Source: Massariosphaeria phaeospora
Taxonomy: Eukaryota > Ascomycota > Dothideomycetes > Pleosporales
Reading direction: 5' to 3'
Length of the DNA stretch: 64,000 nt
Assembly (NCBI GenBank): GCA_011032825.1
Contig: JAADJZ010000001.1
Coordinates: 868,001-932,000, forward strand
Below the pieces are notes generated by a model. The model worked only from the letters and a program-made list of their open reading frames with translations. It did no database searches and was not told the origin of the DNA. Of this stretch, positions 10,690-21,984 are shown one piece after another; position 1 is the stretch's first letter; each line of letters begins with the position of its first letter. Both the position numbers and the translations under genes were made by a program.

Positions 10690-12110
10690 ATGAGTAGGTG
10701 CGGTGCCAACCAAACACCATAGGAGTAAATCTGGCACAATTGTTATTTGTTCGCTGCTCGATCCAACGAAGCTCCGTATCGTACCCTTCTTGTCTTTTCC
10801 AACCCGAGTTTTGTGCTCCGGTCCAACTGACGCTATCGTTCTTTTATCTCCCCAATTTCTTTGATTTTGTACAGTGCTCGAATCCAAGGCAACTCTATAG
10901 AACGGCTGTAGAGACGGTTTCTTATACTCTTCAACAGTTCTCGAGATTCACCTCATGGTCATACCCTTTTGTATTTTCTAAGGCTTTCTAAGTTGCTCCA
11001 GCCACGCTCTATGCGTAGTCCACGTCGGATTTTTCTCGTATGCTTTTGACGCTGCTTAAGTAATGAGTCTTACTCCATAAAAGTATTGTGTATGCAATTT
11101 TCCAAAGGTCTTGCTCACTGCTCCAGTCCAATCTCATCCATTACAGAAACAAGGTTTTTCAGACTTTCGTTAAAACTTGGGGTTCGGGTTCCACTCTATG
11201 TCCCTCGCGGGTATTATTGTGGTTGCTCACTGCTTGAGTCCAATCCCATAGTTGATTAGGGTAGCTTTTTTTAGGCATTCGTTGGAACTCAGCACACGAG
11301 TCCCACTCCATAGGACCTCTTCAGTCATCTTTTCTTCGGACTTGCTCAGTCCAACCCCATTTGCCACATGTCTTCGCGTTTTCAGACTATCTTTGGAACT
11401 CAGCGCTTGAGTCCAACTTTCATCCAAAATCCGCATGATGCATTTTTGGGAACCTTGTTCTCCGCTCTAGTCCAACTCCAAGAACCTGCGTAGACATTCT
11501 TTCTTTAATATCTCGTTCACCGCCCACAGCTCCAGGCACACGCCATAGAAACCTTCCCCAGAACTTTTATCCCACTCCGACCACTCTTCCACTCCACCTC
11601 TATACATATATACTCCAATGAGTTTCTTACACCTGATCCTAGTCTTCCGTCCAACTCCATGGAAAATTGTCTCCGATCTTTGTTTGAATGCCTGTTTACT
11701 GCTCCCAGCTCCAGACACACTCCATGGGTCGTTAGGTGCATCGTTTATCTCACTCCGCCTAGTTCTCCAGTCGCGACCCATCATGGCATCTTTTGGTGAT
11801 TTCTTTACATCCCAACCTGTTCTCTCGTTCTTCCGTCCAACTCCATTAATTCTTGAGATAGTAGTTTCTTTGGGAGTGTGTGCACTGTTCAAGGCTCCGG
11901 GCACACTCCATGGAATACTTCTCCAGCTGATTTATCGAACTTCGCCCCATCAACGACAAACTCGTCAGTTTTATCAGCCCCCAGCCCATTCTCTCGTCCA
12001 ACTCCATGAACAACCGGTGATGCGTCTTTACAACTCAACTAGTCCTGCTCTCCGCGAAGGACACATGGCCTCTTACTCCGCCTGGTTCTAGAGCCTTCCT
12101 TCCGTCAACG
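10690..12110. repeat. Degenerate ~100-bp repeat array with AGTCCAACTCCAT motif
   Basis: Repeated blocks carry variants of the plus-strand motif AGTCCAACTCCAT (minus: ATGGAGTTGGACT), for example near 10764, 11125, 11237, 11349, 11414, 11469, 11650, 11838 and 11996. They alternate with a TTTTCAGACTNTCNTTGGAACT-like block. Spacing is irregular at about 50-190 bp, and copies are strongly diverged. Minus-strand ORFs through the array (for example 11467-11904) start at non-ATG codons and read like translated repeat. The right end is followed by a minus-strand TATATAAGCCCC box at 12158-12165, which could direct transcription leftward through the array. Confidence 0.55.
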
Positions 12111-12700
12111 TAGTGAAGTAAACAAGAAAGACAAGAAGTGCCGAGTAGAGGAGGGGCTTATATATCTGCATCCGCGACTCATCGGATTCGCTGAGCTCGC
12201 CGTCACCTCTCCAGCATGCGCATATGCTCAAACTCTTTATCGTCTGCTCAGCACACCAGCACACCCATGCTTTGAAAACGATCGATTTTTTTGTGCACTC
12301 CGGGCTTTTCATGTCATTCGAGTTTTGGAGTTGTTGAAAGAAGCAGGACAGCACCGCATAACAGTCACATCCGTGAATTTTTCGGTCGATTTCTATTCCG
12401 GAGAGCAGAGCAGGAAGAGCGCCACATAGCAGTAAGACCTAATGATTTTTTAATTCCCTATTCCACTGCGCAGACCGGACCAACAGCACCCAACACCCCC
12501 ATCAACTTCCATCATCTCTATTTATCGATTCCCAAGAACACGCCACACACCACCATTCGCTTCACTTTCTTGACTTATAGATTCCAACCAACAGCCTGCG
12601 CCACATGTATTTCGATTTCGACGCTTTCTTGACTCCCAGTGCACGTTCTCATCCAAATCTTTATTTTATTTTCTAAGCTTCCCCGATTCAGCTCCGCATG
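12111..12700. other. Spacer between repeat arrays
   Basis: Contains the minus-strand TATATAAGCCCC box near 12158-12165 and AT/CA-rich sequence. No gene with an ATG, family signature or splice structure is seen. Confidence 0.4.
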
Positions 12701-13736
12701 CCGTGTAGATTTTAGAGGTCGAAGCCTCTTGTGCGTGGAGTGTGTGTAAGAGACGTAGAGTTGAGGGAGTTGAGGGACTTATGTAGAGAACAGGCAGCAC
12801 GGGGCTAAGGCTGGGTGGAAAAGATAGCGATTACTATTATCGTGATCCCCATTGTGTTCTTTCCCGTCTTTTTATAAGGTTCCTAAGGACCTCTCCTATG
12901 AGGCGGGTTGCGTCGACCTTTTAGAGCTTCAAGCTTGGTGCGGGGAGTGTGCGTTTGAATAGGAAGGTAGATAGAGGGGTTGAAGGGGACTTATATAGAG
13001 AAGAAGGAAGGGGGAAAGAGCAGCACGGTGCTAAAGCTCGGTAGAAAACCCGTTGATTACCATCATAGTGATCCCCATTGTGTTCTTTCCTATCTTTTTC
13101 AGAAGGTCCCCGGGTTCTTTCCCATACTGTGGTGGTGGTGGTATTTTAGAGCTCAAAGCTTGGTGCTAAGAGAGTGTGTGTGAATAAGAAGTAGAAGGGG
13201 AAGGAGTTGAGGGGGTTGAGGGGGCTTATATAGGGAAGTAGGGTAGCACGAGACTTGAGCTGGGCCCAAAAGACGTTGACTACCATTATTGTGATCTCCA
13301 TCTTATTCTTTCCTGTCTTTTTAGAAGGTCCCCCAGGACCTTTCCCATGGCCATGGGGTCGGCGGTGTTTTAGAGCTTGCAGCCTGTTGCTAAGAGTGTG
13401 TGTAAGAGAGAAGAGGAGAAGGAGTTAAGAGACTGATATAGAGAAGAAGGGGCAATGCATGACGTGCGCCACGCACAGAAGATGTTGATTACTATCACTA
13501 TTACTATCACAACCATCTTCTTGCCTCTCCATCCAATTCTTGAGTCGTTTTTTCAAAGGTCGCCCCGGGTTCTTCCCTATGGCTATGGCGGTAGTGGATT
13601 TTAGAGCTCGCAGCTTGGTGCTTTGAGAGTGTGTGTGAGAAAAGAGAGGAGAAGGAGGTGAGGGGGCTTATATAGACAGGCAGAGACGGCAAGGGGCCAG
13701 TAACCTTGAAACATTTGACTTGCGCGAGGTATAACA

Positions 13737-13750
13737 ATGGTGATCACCAT
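13737..13750. promoter_or_regulatory. Dyad ATGGTGATCACCAT in array unit
   Basis: A perfect 14-bp palindrome 63 bp upstream (minus orientation) of the TATATAAG box at 13669-13674. A related 16-bp perfect palindrome occupies the equivalent place in the next unit. It looks like a regulator binding site, by inference. Confidence 0.5.
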
Positions 13751-14269
13751 CGCTATCACCACCGCAATCACAACTATCTTCTCGACTCTCCATCCAAGTC
13801 TTGCCAGTCGTCTTTTTAGAAAGTCCACCAGGTTCTTTCCCATGGTGAGCAGCGAATAGGTTTTAGAGCTCCAAGCCTGTTGCTGAGAGAGCTTGAGAGA
13901 GAAGGGAGGAGAAGGAGTTGAGCGGGCTTATATAGCTAAGCAAAAGACGAGAGAGAGAGGTGACGCGTGACTCGCGCCAGCTATAAATAACGTTGCTCAC
14001 CATCTCTATCACCATCACCACCACTACCACCTTCGCCTTGGCCTGACTCCCCATCCAGTTCTTGCCCTTTCTTTTTCAAATGCCGCCCAAACCGCTTCCC
14101 ATCAATAATAACGAAGTCGATTTTAGAGCTCCAAGCCTGTTGCTGGAGTGTGTGTGAGTAAGAGAAGTGGTAGACGGGGAAGTTGAGGGGGCTTATATAC
14201 GTACGCAGAGGGAGGGGGAAGGAGGGAGGAAGAGGAGGTAGCAACACAGGACATGCGCCAGGGAAAAAA

Positions 14270-14285
14270 GATGTTGATCAACATC
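14270..14285. promoter_or_regulatory. Dyad GATGTTGATCAACATC in array unit
   Basis: A perfect 16-bp palindrome 71 bp upstream (minus orientation) of the TATATAAG box at 14194-14199. It occupies the same place as dyads in the other repeat units of both arrays. Confidence 0.5.
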
Positions 14286-14546
14286 ACCACCACTATTCAT
14301 TTATCCGCTGTGTCTCATACCAAATATACAGAAACGGGCGTTATCTATACTCCCTACTCTTAACGACATGCATGCACCATATCCCGAACTCCGCCCAGCC
14401 ATCCGTCCAATTCAATCCCCATGATGCAGCTCCATAATCGTACACGAACCATAACCTCATTCACGCAGGTACCTCATACCTCGAATCGTACGCCTACGAC
14501 CAAAACGCATGCAGAACCCCGAACCCATCTACACGATACTCGCAAC

Positions 14547-17500
14547 TCACTGCGTCACCGCCCTCAACCCCTGCAACACAAGCCCAAACATCACCCCCCT
14601 CGCCACCCGCGCATCCTGCAAAACATCGAACACCCTGCCCAACGCCTCACCACTCGCTGCCTGGCCCATGACACTCGTCAGCGCCTGCGGCATGCCCCTC
14701 TCGACCAGCAACTTCCGCGCCCTAACCCTCAACCTGTCTTTCTCCTCATCGCTCATCTCAGCCGGCCACTGCGCGAGCTCCGCTTCCGTCGGCATGCTGT
14801 TTTCGCGGATCTTGCGCAGCTGGTGGGCCACGCCGGAGTCGGACGTGTTGGCGTCGAGCACGGTGGTTTGCAGCAGGGCTTGGATGGAGGCGAGTTGCGG
14901 GTTGCCGGGGCGCAGGAGGAAGGTTTTGGCGGCGTTGAGGAGCGTGCGGCGGATGTTCCAGGCGGAGGAGAGGGTGTAGAGTTCTTGGATGACGGCGAAG
15001 AAGAGCTCGATGAGGACGGTGGTTTCGGATTCGGAGAGGGGGGAGTAGGTCTTCGGCGGGGGCTTGGAAGGGGGGGTCAGGGTGGGTGCGATGATTGCAG
15101 CTGTGGGAGTGGGGCCGGGGGCAGGTTGCTTTTGAGGGGCTGGAGCAGAATTGGGAGATGTGAGGGATGTGGCGGAAGGACGACGCGGTAGCGGAGGAAC
15201 CTGGTCTGTAGAGAGGGCCAGTGAGGTTGTTGATGCACGCGAGGGTTGATGGCTGTGGAAGGGATCGAGAGAAGTACGGGATGGTGAACCGGCGTAGTCG
15301 TCTGGGATCTCCGAGGGAATGGGAGGGAGGTTAAGAATCTGGTCGCCGCCCATTACTGGTGATAGATCTATGCTCTCTCGCCTTGACGGTGCACGACTAT
15401 TACTGCGAGACGTGCCGTACACAGAGGAACGACCAGAGCGCTTGCCATCTCCGTCAGGGTTGTAGCTTGGCCGCCGCTCCATCGGGGCCTCGCGCTGTGG
15501 TTGTTGATCGACAACGGGTGAACGAAGGGATTCGGAGCTAGTGCGTTTAGTCGCAGGAGCCATTATACTCTCGGTCCGTATATGCGTTGGAAGTTCTGAC
15601 ACGGTACTTTCTGCACGTCCCTGTCTGTTCTGGATGGAAGGTGTTGGTGTCGTAACCACCCGAGACAGGCTAGCTGGACTGTTGGAGGTCGAGTCTCTAT
15701 TCTTCTTGCCTCCTCCCAGAGGCGTTGTAACGCTGCCCAACACCCCTGTAACACCACCGAAAAGGGCCTTGCCGCCTCCAGCGACTTCTTTCGGCGCTTT
15801 TGTCAAGACATCAATCATGCCTTTGCCCATGCTTTCGAAAGCTTGACCAGGCCATCCTATTCCAGGCAACCCTTTGCCTCCGGGAGATTTGCCAGATCCC
15901 ATTTCTTTCTCGAGGAAGCGCTTCATACCCTCGCTTTCGGCGAGCGGGCTGAACTGAACGGCATCGTTTAGGTACCGCTCCAATTCGCCGCGAAGAGAAG
16001 CCTTGGTATGTCCCTTCCATGACGGTAAGACAGAGTGGGCTTCTGTAAATCCTGTCGATCCTGTGATGGCGGCTATGCGGCGGACGACCTCATGCAAAGT
16101 CTCAAAATCCGTATAGGCTCGGGCAGTCATCCAACCAGAATGGTGGTGAGAGGCAGGTTCGATCTGGATGAGATATTCTCCCGTGGGTTTGTTTTTAATA
16201 GTCGTCTTGTCACCGGGCATTGCGTCGTCGAAAATCGACATCTTGCTGTTATGCAGGGTTAACGGGGGAGGCTTTTCGACGGGTAGTGGTTTCGCCAGTA
16301 GTGCTGTGGGAGGCTGGTTCGGTATGAGTTGGTCAAAACTCGTGAATGAACGTTTGACTTCCTCTTTCGGTGGTTCTTTCAGAACCTCAGCAGGTGAAGA
16401 AGCTCTTACTTGCGTTGAACTTCGACCTGATGACATCGAAACAGCGAAATCTGTAGCGTCGTTGTCCATGAGCGTTTCACTTCGCGATGAAGTCGGAGTT
16501 ACAATCCCATGAGTAGTACCCTCCGATCTGTCGTCGTTCAGGGTAGAGCTTGACGCATTAGGCTGTTCTTTTAATCTCTTAGCATCCTCTTCGGCAATCA
16601 ACTGGCTAAGGCGCTGCGCCTCCCGCATAGCTTCATCCATCGCGTCTTGGGCTTGGCTCACGACTCGCTTGTGGTTGCTTTTTTCAAGTGAACCACTTGT
16701 GTCAGAAACTTGGTCCACGTCCTGTATGTGCTCTTTTGAATTTGGCGACTGTTCGGACGAACCGTCGACGCCCGCGTCGATGGCATTCATGAGCTGGGGC
16801 TCTCCGTCTTCTAGAAGATGTACAATCCATCCATTAATCCACTCTGGTTTTGAGCAGCTCACTACTATCATCTCCAGCACAACCTTCGCTAGAATCTGTT
16901 TGAGGAATACTTGAGCCGGCATGCAGTTGTACGTCTTCGACTCCAGGTAGTTTTGTAGAATGTCTTCAGCAGCGTTGCTGAATTGCTTCATCTGGTACTC
17001 AGTATCCAGGATGTTGGCCAATGTGCTGTCCCGTTTCATCTTCAAGTAGATGTCAACTGCCTCGGTTGGATAGTCGCCCGGAGATGCTGCTATTGCCGCC
17101 GCGATCTCCTCGAACAAGATGACCATGAATGACGAAGAGCGCGTAACGAAGTCGACGAAGTTGTCAGCCGGGCGTTTACGAGAGAGATGGTTGGAGACGG
17201 CGACGAGGAAGGCAATTAGGATCTGACGGCAAGAGCCCGGGAATTGGTCCTCGGTGGGTATTATGGGCGAGTACCACCACCTGCTATCGTTAGACGGATA
17301 CATAGTAGGACGCTGAGTGGACGTACTTGACATAGTCGCGAATGACGGCATCAGTGAGCTCGGTCAATGCCGCTGCTGTCTCCGGCTTAAAGTCCGAGAA
17401 GTCAAGCTCCTTCCCCGAGTATAGTTTCACGTCCAAGCTGTTGTCATTGTCGCTGTCGCCGTCCTTCTCCTTGACCTGCCCTCTTGCATTCCGCCAATCC

Positions 17501-17898
17501 AGCACTCTGTGGGCGATGTCTGCGCCGACTTCCCGCCTCCTTGCTCCTTGGTCTTGTGTCCCATTCTGGTTGCCGCTCTGGGAACGGCTCTCCCAAGTCG
17601 CGTGAAGCACGACTCCACCCACGACGCCCATCAACACTAAGCCGACTCTCCCCAGCACGAAATATGTGCCCACGCCGAGGCCCGCCAGACACACGCCCAG
17701 GGTCTCATTGCTGGCTGTCGCTAGGAAGTGCAACGTGTGGTCTGCGAGGGTCTTGAGATCGAGCGACTGCGACTTAATGTCGGGTTGCGCATTTTTCGCC
17801 GTGTCCGACGCCTCCGCGGGTGCTGGCGTGGGCGTTGTGTGCGGTTTGGCGGCGAGATCGTCAAGGGCACTAGAGGCAGTCTGAATAGGGTCGCTCAT
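14547..17898 (-). CDS. Sorting nexin with PXA, PX and Nexin_C domains
   Basis: Membrane-tethered sorting nexin of the Mdm1/Snx13-like group, which links phosphoinositide-containing membranes, without an evident RGS domain here. Exon 1 is 17327-17898, the intron 17281-17326 (GTACGT to AGCAG, 46 bp, CTAAC branch), and exon 2 14547-17280, about 1101 residues. A hydrophobic pair lies at about residues 55-85. The PXA domain is at about 165-355 (YVKWWYSPIIPTEDQFPGSC crosses the junction). A coiled-coil-like Glu/Gln-rich helix lies near 400-430, and a PX domain at about 537-649 (RAYTDFETLHEVVRRI). Nexin_C occupies the last 155 residues. The ATG at 17898 (CACCATGAGC) was preferred over an upstream in-frame ATG at 18066. 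It is divergent from the thioesterase gene. Confidence 0.9.
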
Positions 17899-18224
17899 GG
17901 TGTCGCTGCGAGAACAAGGACATCGGGCAGGCGCCGGGTGGACAGGCTGTCCTCGGGGAGTGGAAGGCGCGTCTGACTTGCAGGCGCACAGCGAAGGTGG
18001 CGAACGAACTGGTGGGCTGGGGGTGGTGGCATCCGCTGTTTCACCGCTGAGCTGCGGAGGTCTCATCGAGCCCGCGGATCTGATGCCAAGACGTCGCTTG
18101 CCGATCCGGGAAGCGTCGATTTTCACCCTTCACAGAGAAACCGTCACACAGAGCTGCTCTACCCACACCTTCCATCACCCCAGACGTCCCCATCACGTTC
18201 AAGTTGGCGACTGGAGTACTAGCC
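17899..18224. promoter_or_regulatory. Bidirectional promoter, sorting nexin / thioesterase
   Basis: 326 bp separate the divergent ATGs at 17898 and 18225. An in-frame minus-strand extension (to ATG 18066) is possible, so part of this may be coding. No clear TATA box is seen. Confidence 0.4.
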
Positions 18225-18683
18225 ATGGCCGCTGAGGCAGGGAACGACGCAGAAATCCTGGCCCACGTCGAGAAGTACTGGCAGGACAGGAAGCCGCACA
18301 GCCCCATCTACCAGTTCCTGCTCGAAGACATCAAAGTCACGCACGCATCCAAGGGCCTCGTTCGATCGCGTCTTCTGCTAACCAAGAACCATGTCAACGT
18401 TCACGGCGGCATCCACGGCTCCGTCTCTGCCACGCTCGTCGACTGGATGGGTGGCATGGCTATTGCGGCCTGGGACAACCGAACAAAGACGGGCGTCAGT
18501 ACCGACATTCACATCTCGTACCAGAGCAGCGCAAAAGAGGGTGACTGGATCGAGATTGAAGGTACCGCGGGCAAGGTCGGGGGTTCATTGGCATTTACCA
18601 CGGTCACTATCTCCAAGATCGTCGACGACAAGCCGGGCCCCGTCGTCGCCACGGGCTCGCACACAAAGTTCGTTAGAGTATAA
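18225..18683 (+). CDS. Hotdog-fold thioesterase (THEM2/ACOT13-like)
   Basis: Probable acyl-CoA thioesterase of the 4HBT superfamily, hydrolysing acyl-CoA to free acid and CoA. It is a single exon of 152 residues from the ATG at 18225 (AGCCATGG); a longer frame begins only with TTG at 18204. The family core VHGGIHGSVSATLVDWMGGM sits at residues 59-78: the HGG (60-62) is the oxyanion turn and Asp73 on the long helix is in the position of the catalytic acid of the human THEM2 group. The following strands (GVSTDIHISYQSSAKEGD) match the central beta sheet. Length is normal for the family. Localisation is not evident; there is no targeting signal in this reading. The substrate cannot be told from sequence. 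Confidence 0.88.
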   Translation: MAAEAGNDAEILAHVEKYWQDRKPHSPIYQFLLEDIKVTHASKGLVRSRLLLTKNHVNVHGGIHGSVSATLVDWMGGMAIAAWDNRTKTGVSTDIHISYQSSAKEGDWIEIEGTAGKVGGSLAFTTVTISKIVDDKPGPVVATGSHTKFVRV

Positions 18684-19250
18684 GGGATGAGATAGGCATG
18701 CGCATCACGCCGTCTTCTTTGGGCCCGCATTCAGCTCCTCCATGAATGACGGTCCCACTCGGACGGCGGAGATCGACTGCACCCTCCGCTTTAGAAACCA
18801 GTCCGAGTCTCGCGGCTTTGACGGCTTGGGAATTATGGAAGGGTACACTCAATATTGAGTCAAGTCGGGGTTTTCCACCACTACGGCTTGTCTCTCAGTA
18901 TAAGAATAATGCCTGTTTCTGGACATTCGACTCCAATAGCTGATATATCAAGCAAAGGATCGAATTGCCGGTGCAACATTATAGTCTACCTCTGAACTAT
19001 GCTGTGATCCCAACCCACCATCACCACCGTCATCAATCCCAGCAAGATATCTACCCCCCAATTCTGCACCATTTACCCCGACCACCACATATCCCCCGCA
19101 GTGACCCCAAATCTACCCATATGTACTTTCGTAGCACTCTTCACCGCCGCAACTCCCCATTTCCCTTCTTTGAGATTGATTTTTTGTGGTTTCGCGCACT
19201 CCAAACAGCGAACCATGAATGAGTATGAGCACTGTTTTTCATACACTGAA
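18684..19250. other. Intergenic, no gene seen
   Basis: 3-prime flank of the thioesterase gene, grading into the second repeat array. Short CA-rich ORFs only. Confidence 0.5.
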
Positions 19251-19555
19251 AATGTAGAAATGAAGTGTGCAAGTTGAGAAGAGGAAGAAGGCGGGCTTAT
19301 ATAGGTGTGCGAGCATAGCGGGACTAGATGGAGGGTAAATGGTAGTAACCACTTCTCGTCATCGTTACGGTGGCTTTGTTGGTGACTACCATCATCGCCT
19401 CCATTTGATCAACAGTTCAGCTCAAGTTCAGAATTCCCGGTTCTTAACAGCCACACCCCATCATCAACTATACCCTACTCCATTTCCCGCACACGATGCT
19501 ACCCATAAGCTCGTTCTGATCTTCTGTTAATTTCGGGAACCTCCCATGGTTTTAC

Positions 19556-20690
19556 TTCGCCGAAACGGCACCGGCGAACCATCATGCTTGGCGTCTTTGG
19601 TTTTATTTTATGCAATCAAGATGTAAATTGTAGTCTCCGCAATTTCCTGTCAATTTAAATTCGCCAGAACGAGCAACCACGCACCATGACGTTGTTGTCA
19701 TCGTTTTTATTTTTTGTGCAACTAAATTGCAAAGGTGTAGTTCTCGTATAGTTCCTGTTAAGGTTAGGTTCGTCAAAACTAGCAACGACGAACCATGCTT
19801 CTTGTTGACTGCTGTTTTCTTTTGTGCAATCAAAGTGCAGATGTATAGTGTTTGTATATTTCCCGTCAATTTGGGCTTATTAAAACGGCAACAGCAAACC
19901 ATGCTTGAGGGCATCTGCGGTTTATTTTATGTATCTGAGGTGTAGATATGTAGTTTTCACATCTTCATATTGATTGACTTCGCCGACACGGCAACGGCAA
20001 ACTATCATTTTTGGCGCTAGTAGCTTTATTTAACAAAGCTGCAGACTTGTAGGTTTCGTGTATGTCCCGTTAATTCAACATCGCCGAAACCGCAACGACG
20101 AACCATGGCTTTTTTCAAAGCTGTTTTATTTCATGCAATCAAAGTGTAGAGGTGTAGTCTTCACATTTTCCCGTTGATTGGCTTCACCGAAACCGCAACA
20201 GCGAACCATGCCTTTTTCTGACTGCTTATTTATTTCATACAACTAAGGCGCAGATATGTACTCTCCGCAAATTCTCGTTGATTTAAATTCGCTGGAACAG
20301 GACACGGCGAACCATACTTGAGGGCATTGTCGTCTTTTTGTGTGCAACAAAGCTGTAGAGTTGGGAAGTTCTTCGCCGAACCAGCACGGCAAACTATTAT
20401 CGTTACTATCTGCGGGTTTATTACTATGCAACGGTTACAAGCTGCCATCGATTTGACTTCGCCGAAACGGCAACGGCGCACCATGCCCTTTTTGTATTGC
20501 GGGTTTATTTCAATAACTCAAGTGCAGATGTAGTCTCCGCAACTTCCCATCAATCTCCTCCGCCGGAACGGCAAGGCAGACCATCATTTTCGGCGCCAGT
20601 AGCTTTATTTTGTGTTCATTTTCGCTCACAACCTCCCATTGATTTATTTCGCCAGAACTAGCAACGGCGGACCATGTTTGAGGTAGCCGA
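19556..20690 (-). repeat. ~105-bp sub-array with conserved hairpin
   Basis: About ten head-to-tail units of roughly 85-110 bp. Each holds a short inverted repeat next to CCATG. The stem is TTCGCCG/CGGCGAA at 19556-19562 and 19572-19578, and GGTTCGTC/GACGAACC at 19767-19774 and 19787-19794. The change from CGCC to CGTC on one arm is matched on the other arm. Several other units pair only if G-U is allowed on the minus strand. A second short inverted repeat, GTGCA...TGCAC, recurs in many units. This pattern suits a structured minus-strand RNA, but a DNA-level role is not excluded. Confidence 0.6.
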
Positions 20691-21971
20691 AAGTTTTATT
20701 TTGTGCAACTAGAGTGCAGAGGTGCAGTGTGTAGCCTTAGAGTGGGTAGACAGAGGGGGCTTATATATGCGAGGGTGAGGATGCGGCGAGGACTTGTGGT
20801 AAGTGTTCTGGAGTCGTTGGTGGATATCATCGCTACATGTTCAACCATCATTTTACTCCCACCTTACCGGAAGGCCACAGCTCTGAAGTCAACCATCTTG
20901 GTCTCCACAAATTCCCGGTAATGTGCTTTGCAAAAGCGGCAAAGGGGAACCATGAAGGTTTCCCACATATTTATTTTGTGCAAATGAGGTGCAGTCTGTG
21001 GCCTTGGAGTTGGAAAATAGAGGGTCTTATATACCTATGTGGGGGTGCGAGGAGACAACGAGCTCGGTATGGGGAGGGTTGTAGGCCTGTTGGCGAACAT
21101 CATCATCATCACCACATGTCCAATCATCACCACATGTCCCGCATTTCCTTCAGACCACACTCAAGTGCCAACCTTTTCCACCTATCTACGACGTATGCCC
21201 GTCACTGTACTCGAAACTCCACATGTGCTGTACTTTGCTTGCTAGCCCCCGCAGTCTCGCTCCCATGGGTTATTGATGTTTGAGTTTATTTTCGCCGCAA
21301 TCCCAAAGGCGGACCATGTACTTATTCGATTTGAATTTTAAAGCACCAAGGTGCAGGAGTGTGCTGTGAAGACTTAATAGAGGAAGATGTTTGTACCCTC
21401 TTACTTCTGCAAGCCTCATGCCCCCTTGCTTCTACCCCCTTGTTTGTACTCCCTTGCTTCTGCACAGCTAGGTGCTGTGTAACGTACACACGGCGCAGGC
21501 ATGCAGCTTTCTTTACCGCTACTGCGTGTAGTAGCAAACATAGAGCAAGCTTAGAGAGAGTATATAGCACTATCTCGTCCTATCGTAGATAGGACACACA
21601 CGAGCTAATGCACAGAGATTAGTTACTTGTGCACTTGTTTTTCCTTTCACACCTGTGAACCGACAGAGGATGTTGGAGGACTTATATACACGAGAGTTCG
21701 AAGATAGCGAGCTCGGGGTAGCGAGTGTGATGAGTGAGGTGGTGGATATCATCATCACGGTACCGAGTCAACTCTCATTTCCACATCTCCGCTTTTGCGT
21801 CGCTGGAACGGCAACGGCGAACCATGGATCCATAGTGTTTTCGTTTTTAGTGCACTATTGTGCAGGAGTGTGCTGTAGAGACTGAAAGAGGAGGAAATCG
21901 GGGGGCTTATATACCTACGTGAGGGTGAAGAGCCGATGGACTCTGTGCGATTCATGTATTGTACGTATGTT

Positions 21972-21984
21972 GATGGATACCATC
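21972..21984. promoter_or_regulatory. Dyad GATGGATACCATC in second array
   Basis: A palindrome with a 3-bp centre, 59 bp upstream (minus orientation) of the TATATAAG box at 21908-21913, the same relative place as in the first array. Confidence 0.45.

Larger units (their letters stand above)
12700..14300 (-). repeat. Array of ~7 promoter-like repeat units (210-265 bp)
   Basis: Read on the minus strand, each unit has five parts in order: a dyad-like element rich in GATGGTGATCA; 50-80 bp; a TATATAAGCCCCCTCAAC box; a CT-rich leader with CACACACACTC; and AGCTTGGAGCTCTAAAA followed by CCATGGGAAAGAACC. TATA-like boxes are at about 12777, 12992, 13227, 13437, 13669, 13929 and 14194, so the spacing is 215, 235, 210, 232, 260 and 265 bp. 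Two are degenerate (12777, 13437). Short ORFs downstream of the CCATGGG block differ in frame between units, so a conserved protein product is not evident. Function is unknown. Confidence 0.7.

Noticed and set aside
11467..11904. 145-codon minus-strand ORF in the third array
   Set aside because: Starts with GTG and its protein merely reflects the DNA repeat; neighbouring units do not keep the frame.
13601..13843. Short ORF starting MGKNLVDFLKRR with a TM-like stretch
   Set aside because: Equivalent units lose the ATG or shift frame within the same block, so a conserved peptide is not supported.
12700..14140. GTTTTAGAGCT recurring every 210-265 bp, identical to the start of a type II CRISPR repeat
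   Set aside because: Only about 11 bases match, the spacing is far too long, units are degenerate, and the genome is eukaryotic with introns. It is part of the promoter-like repeat unit.
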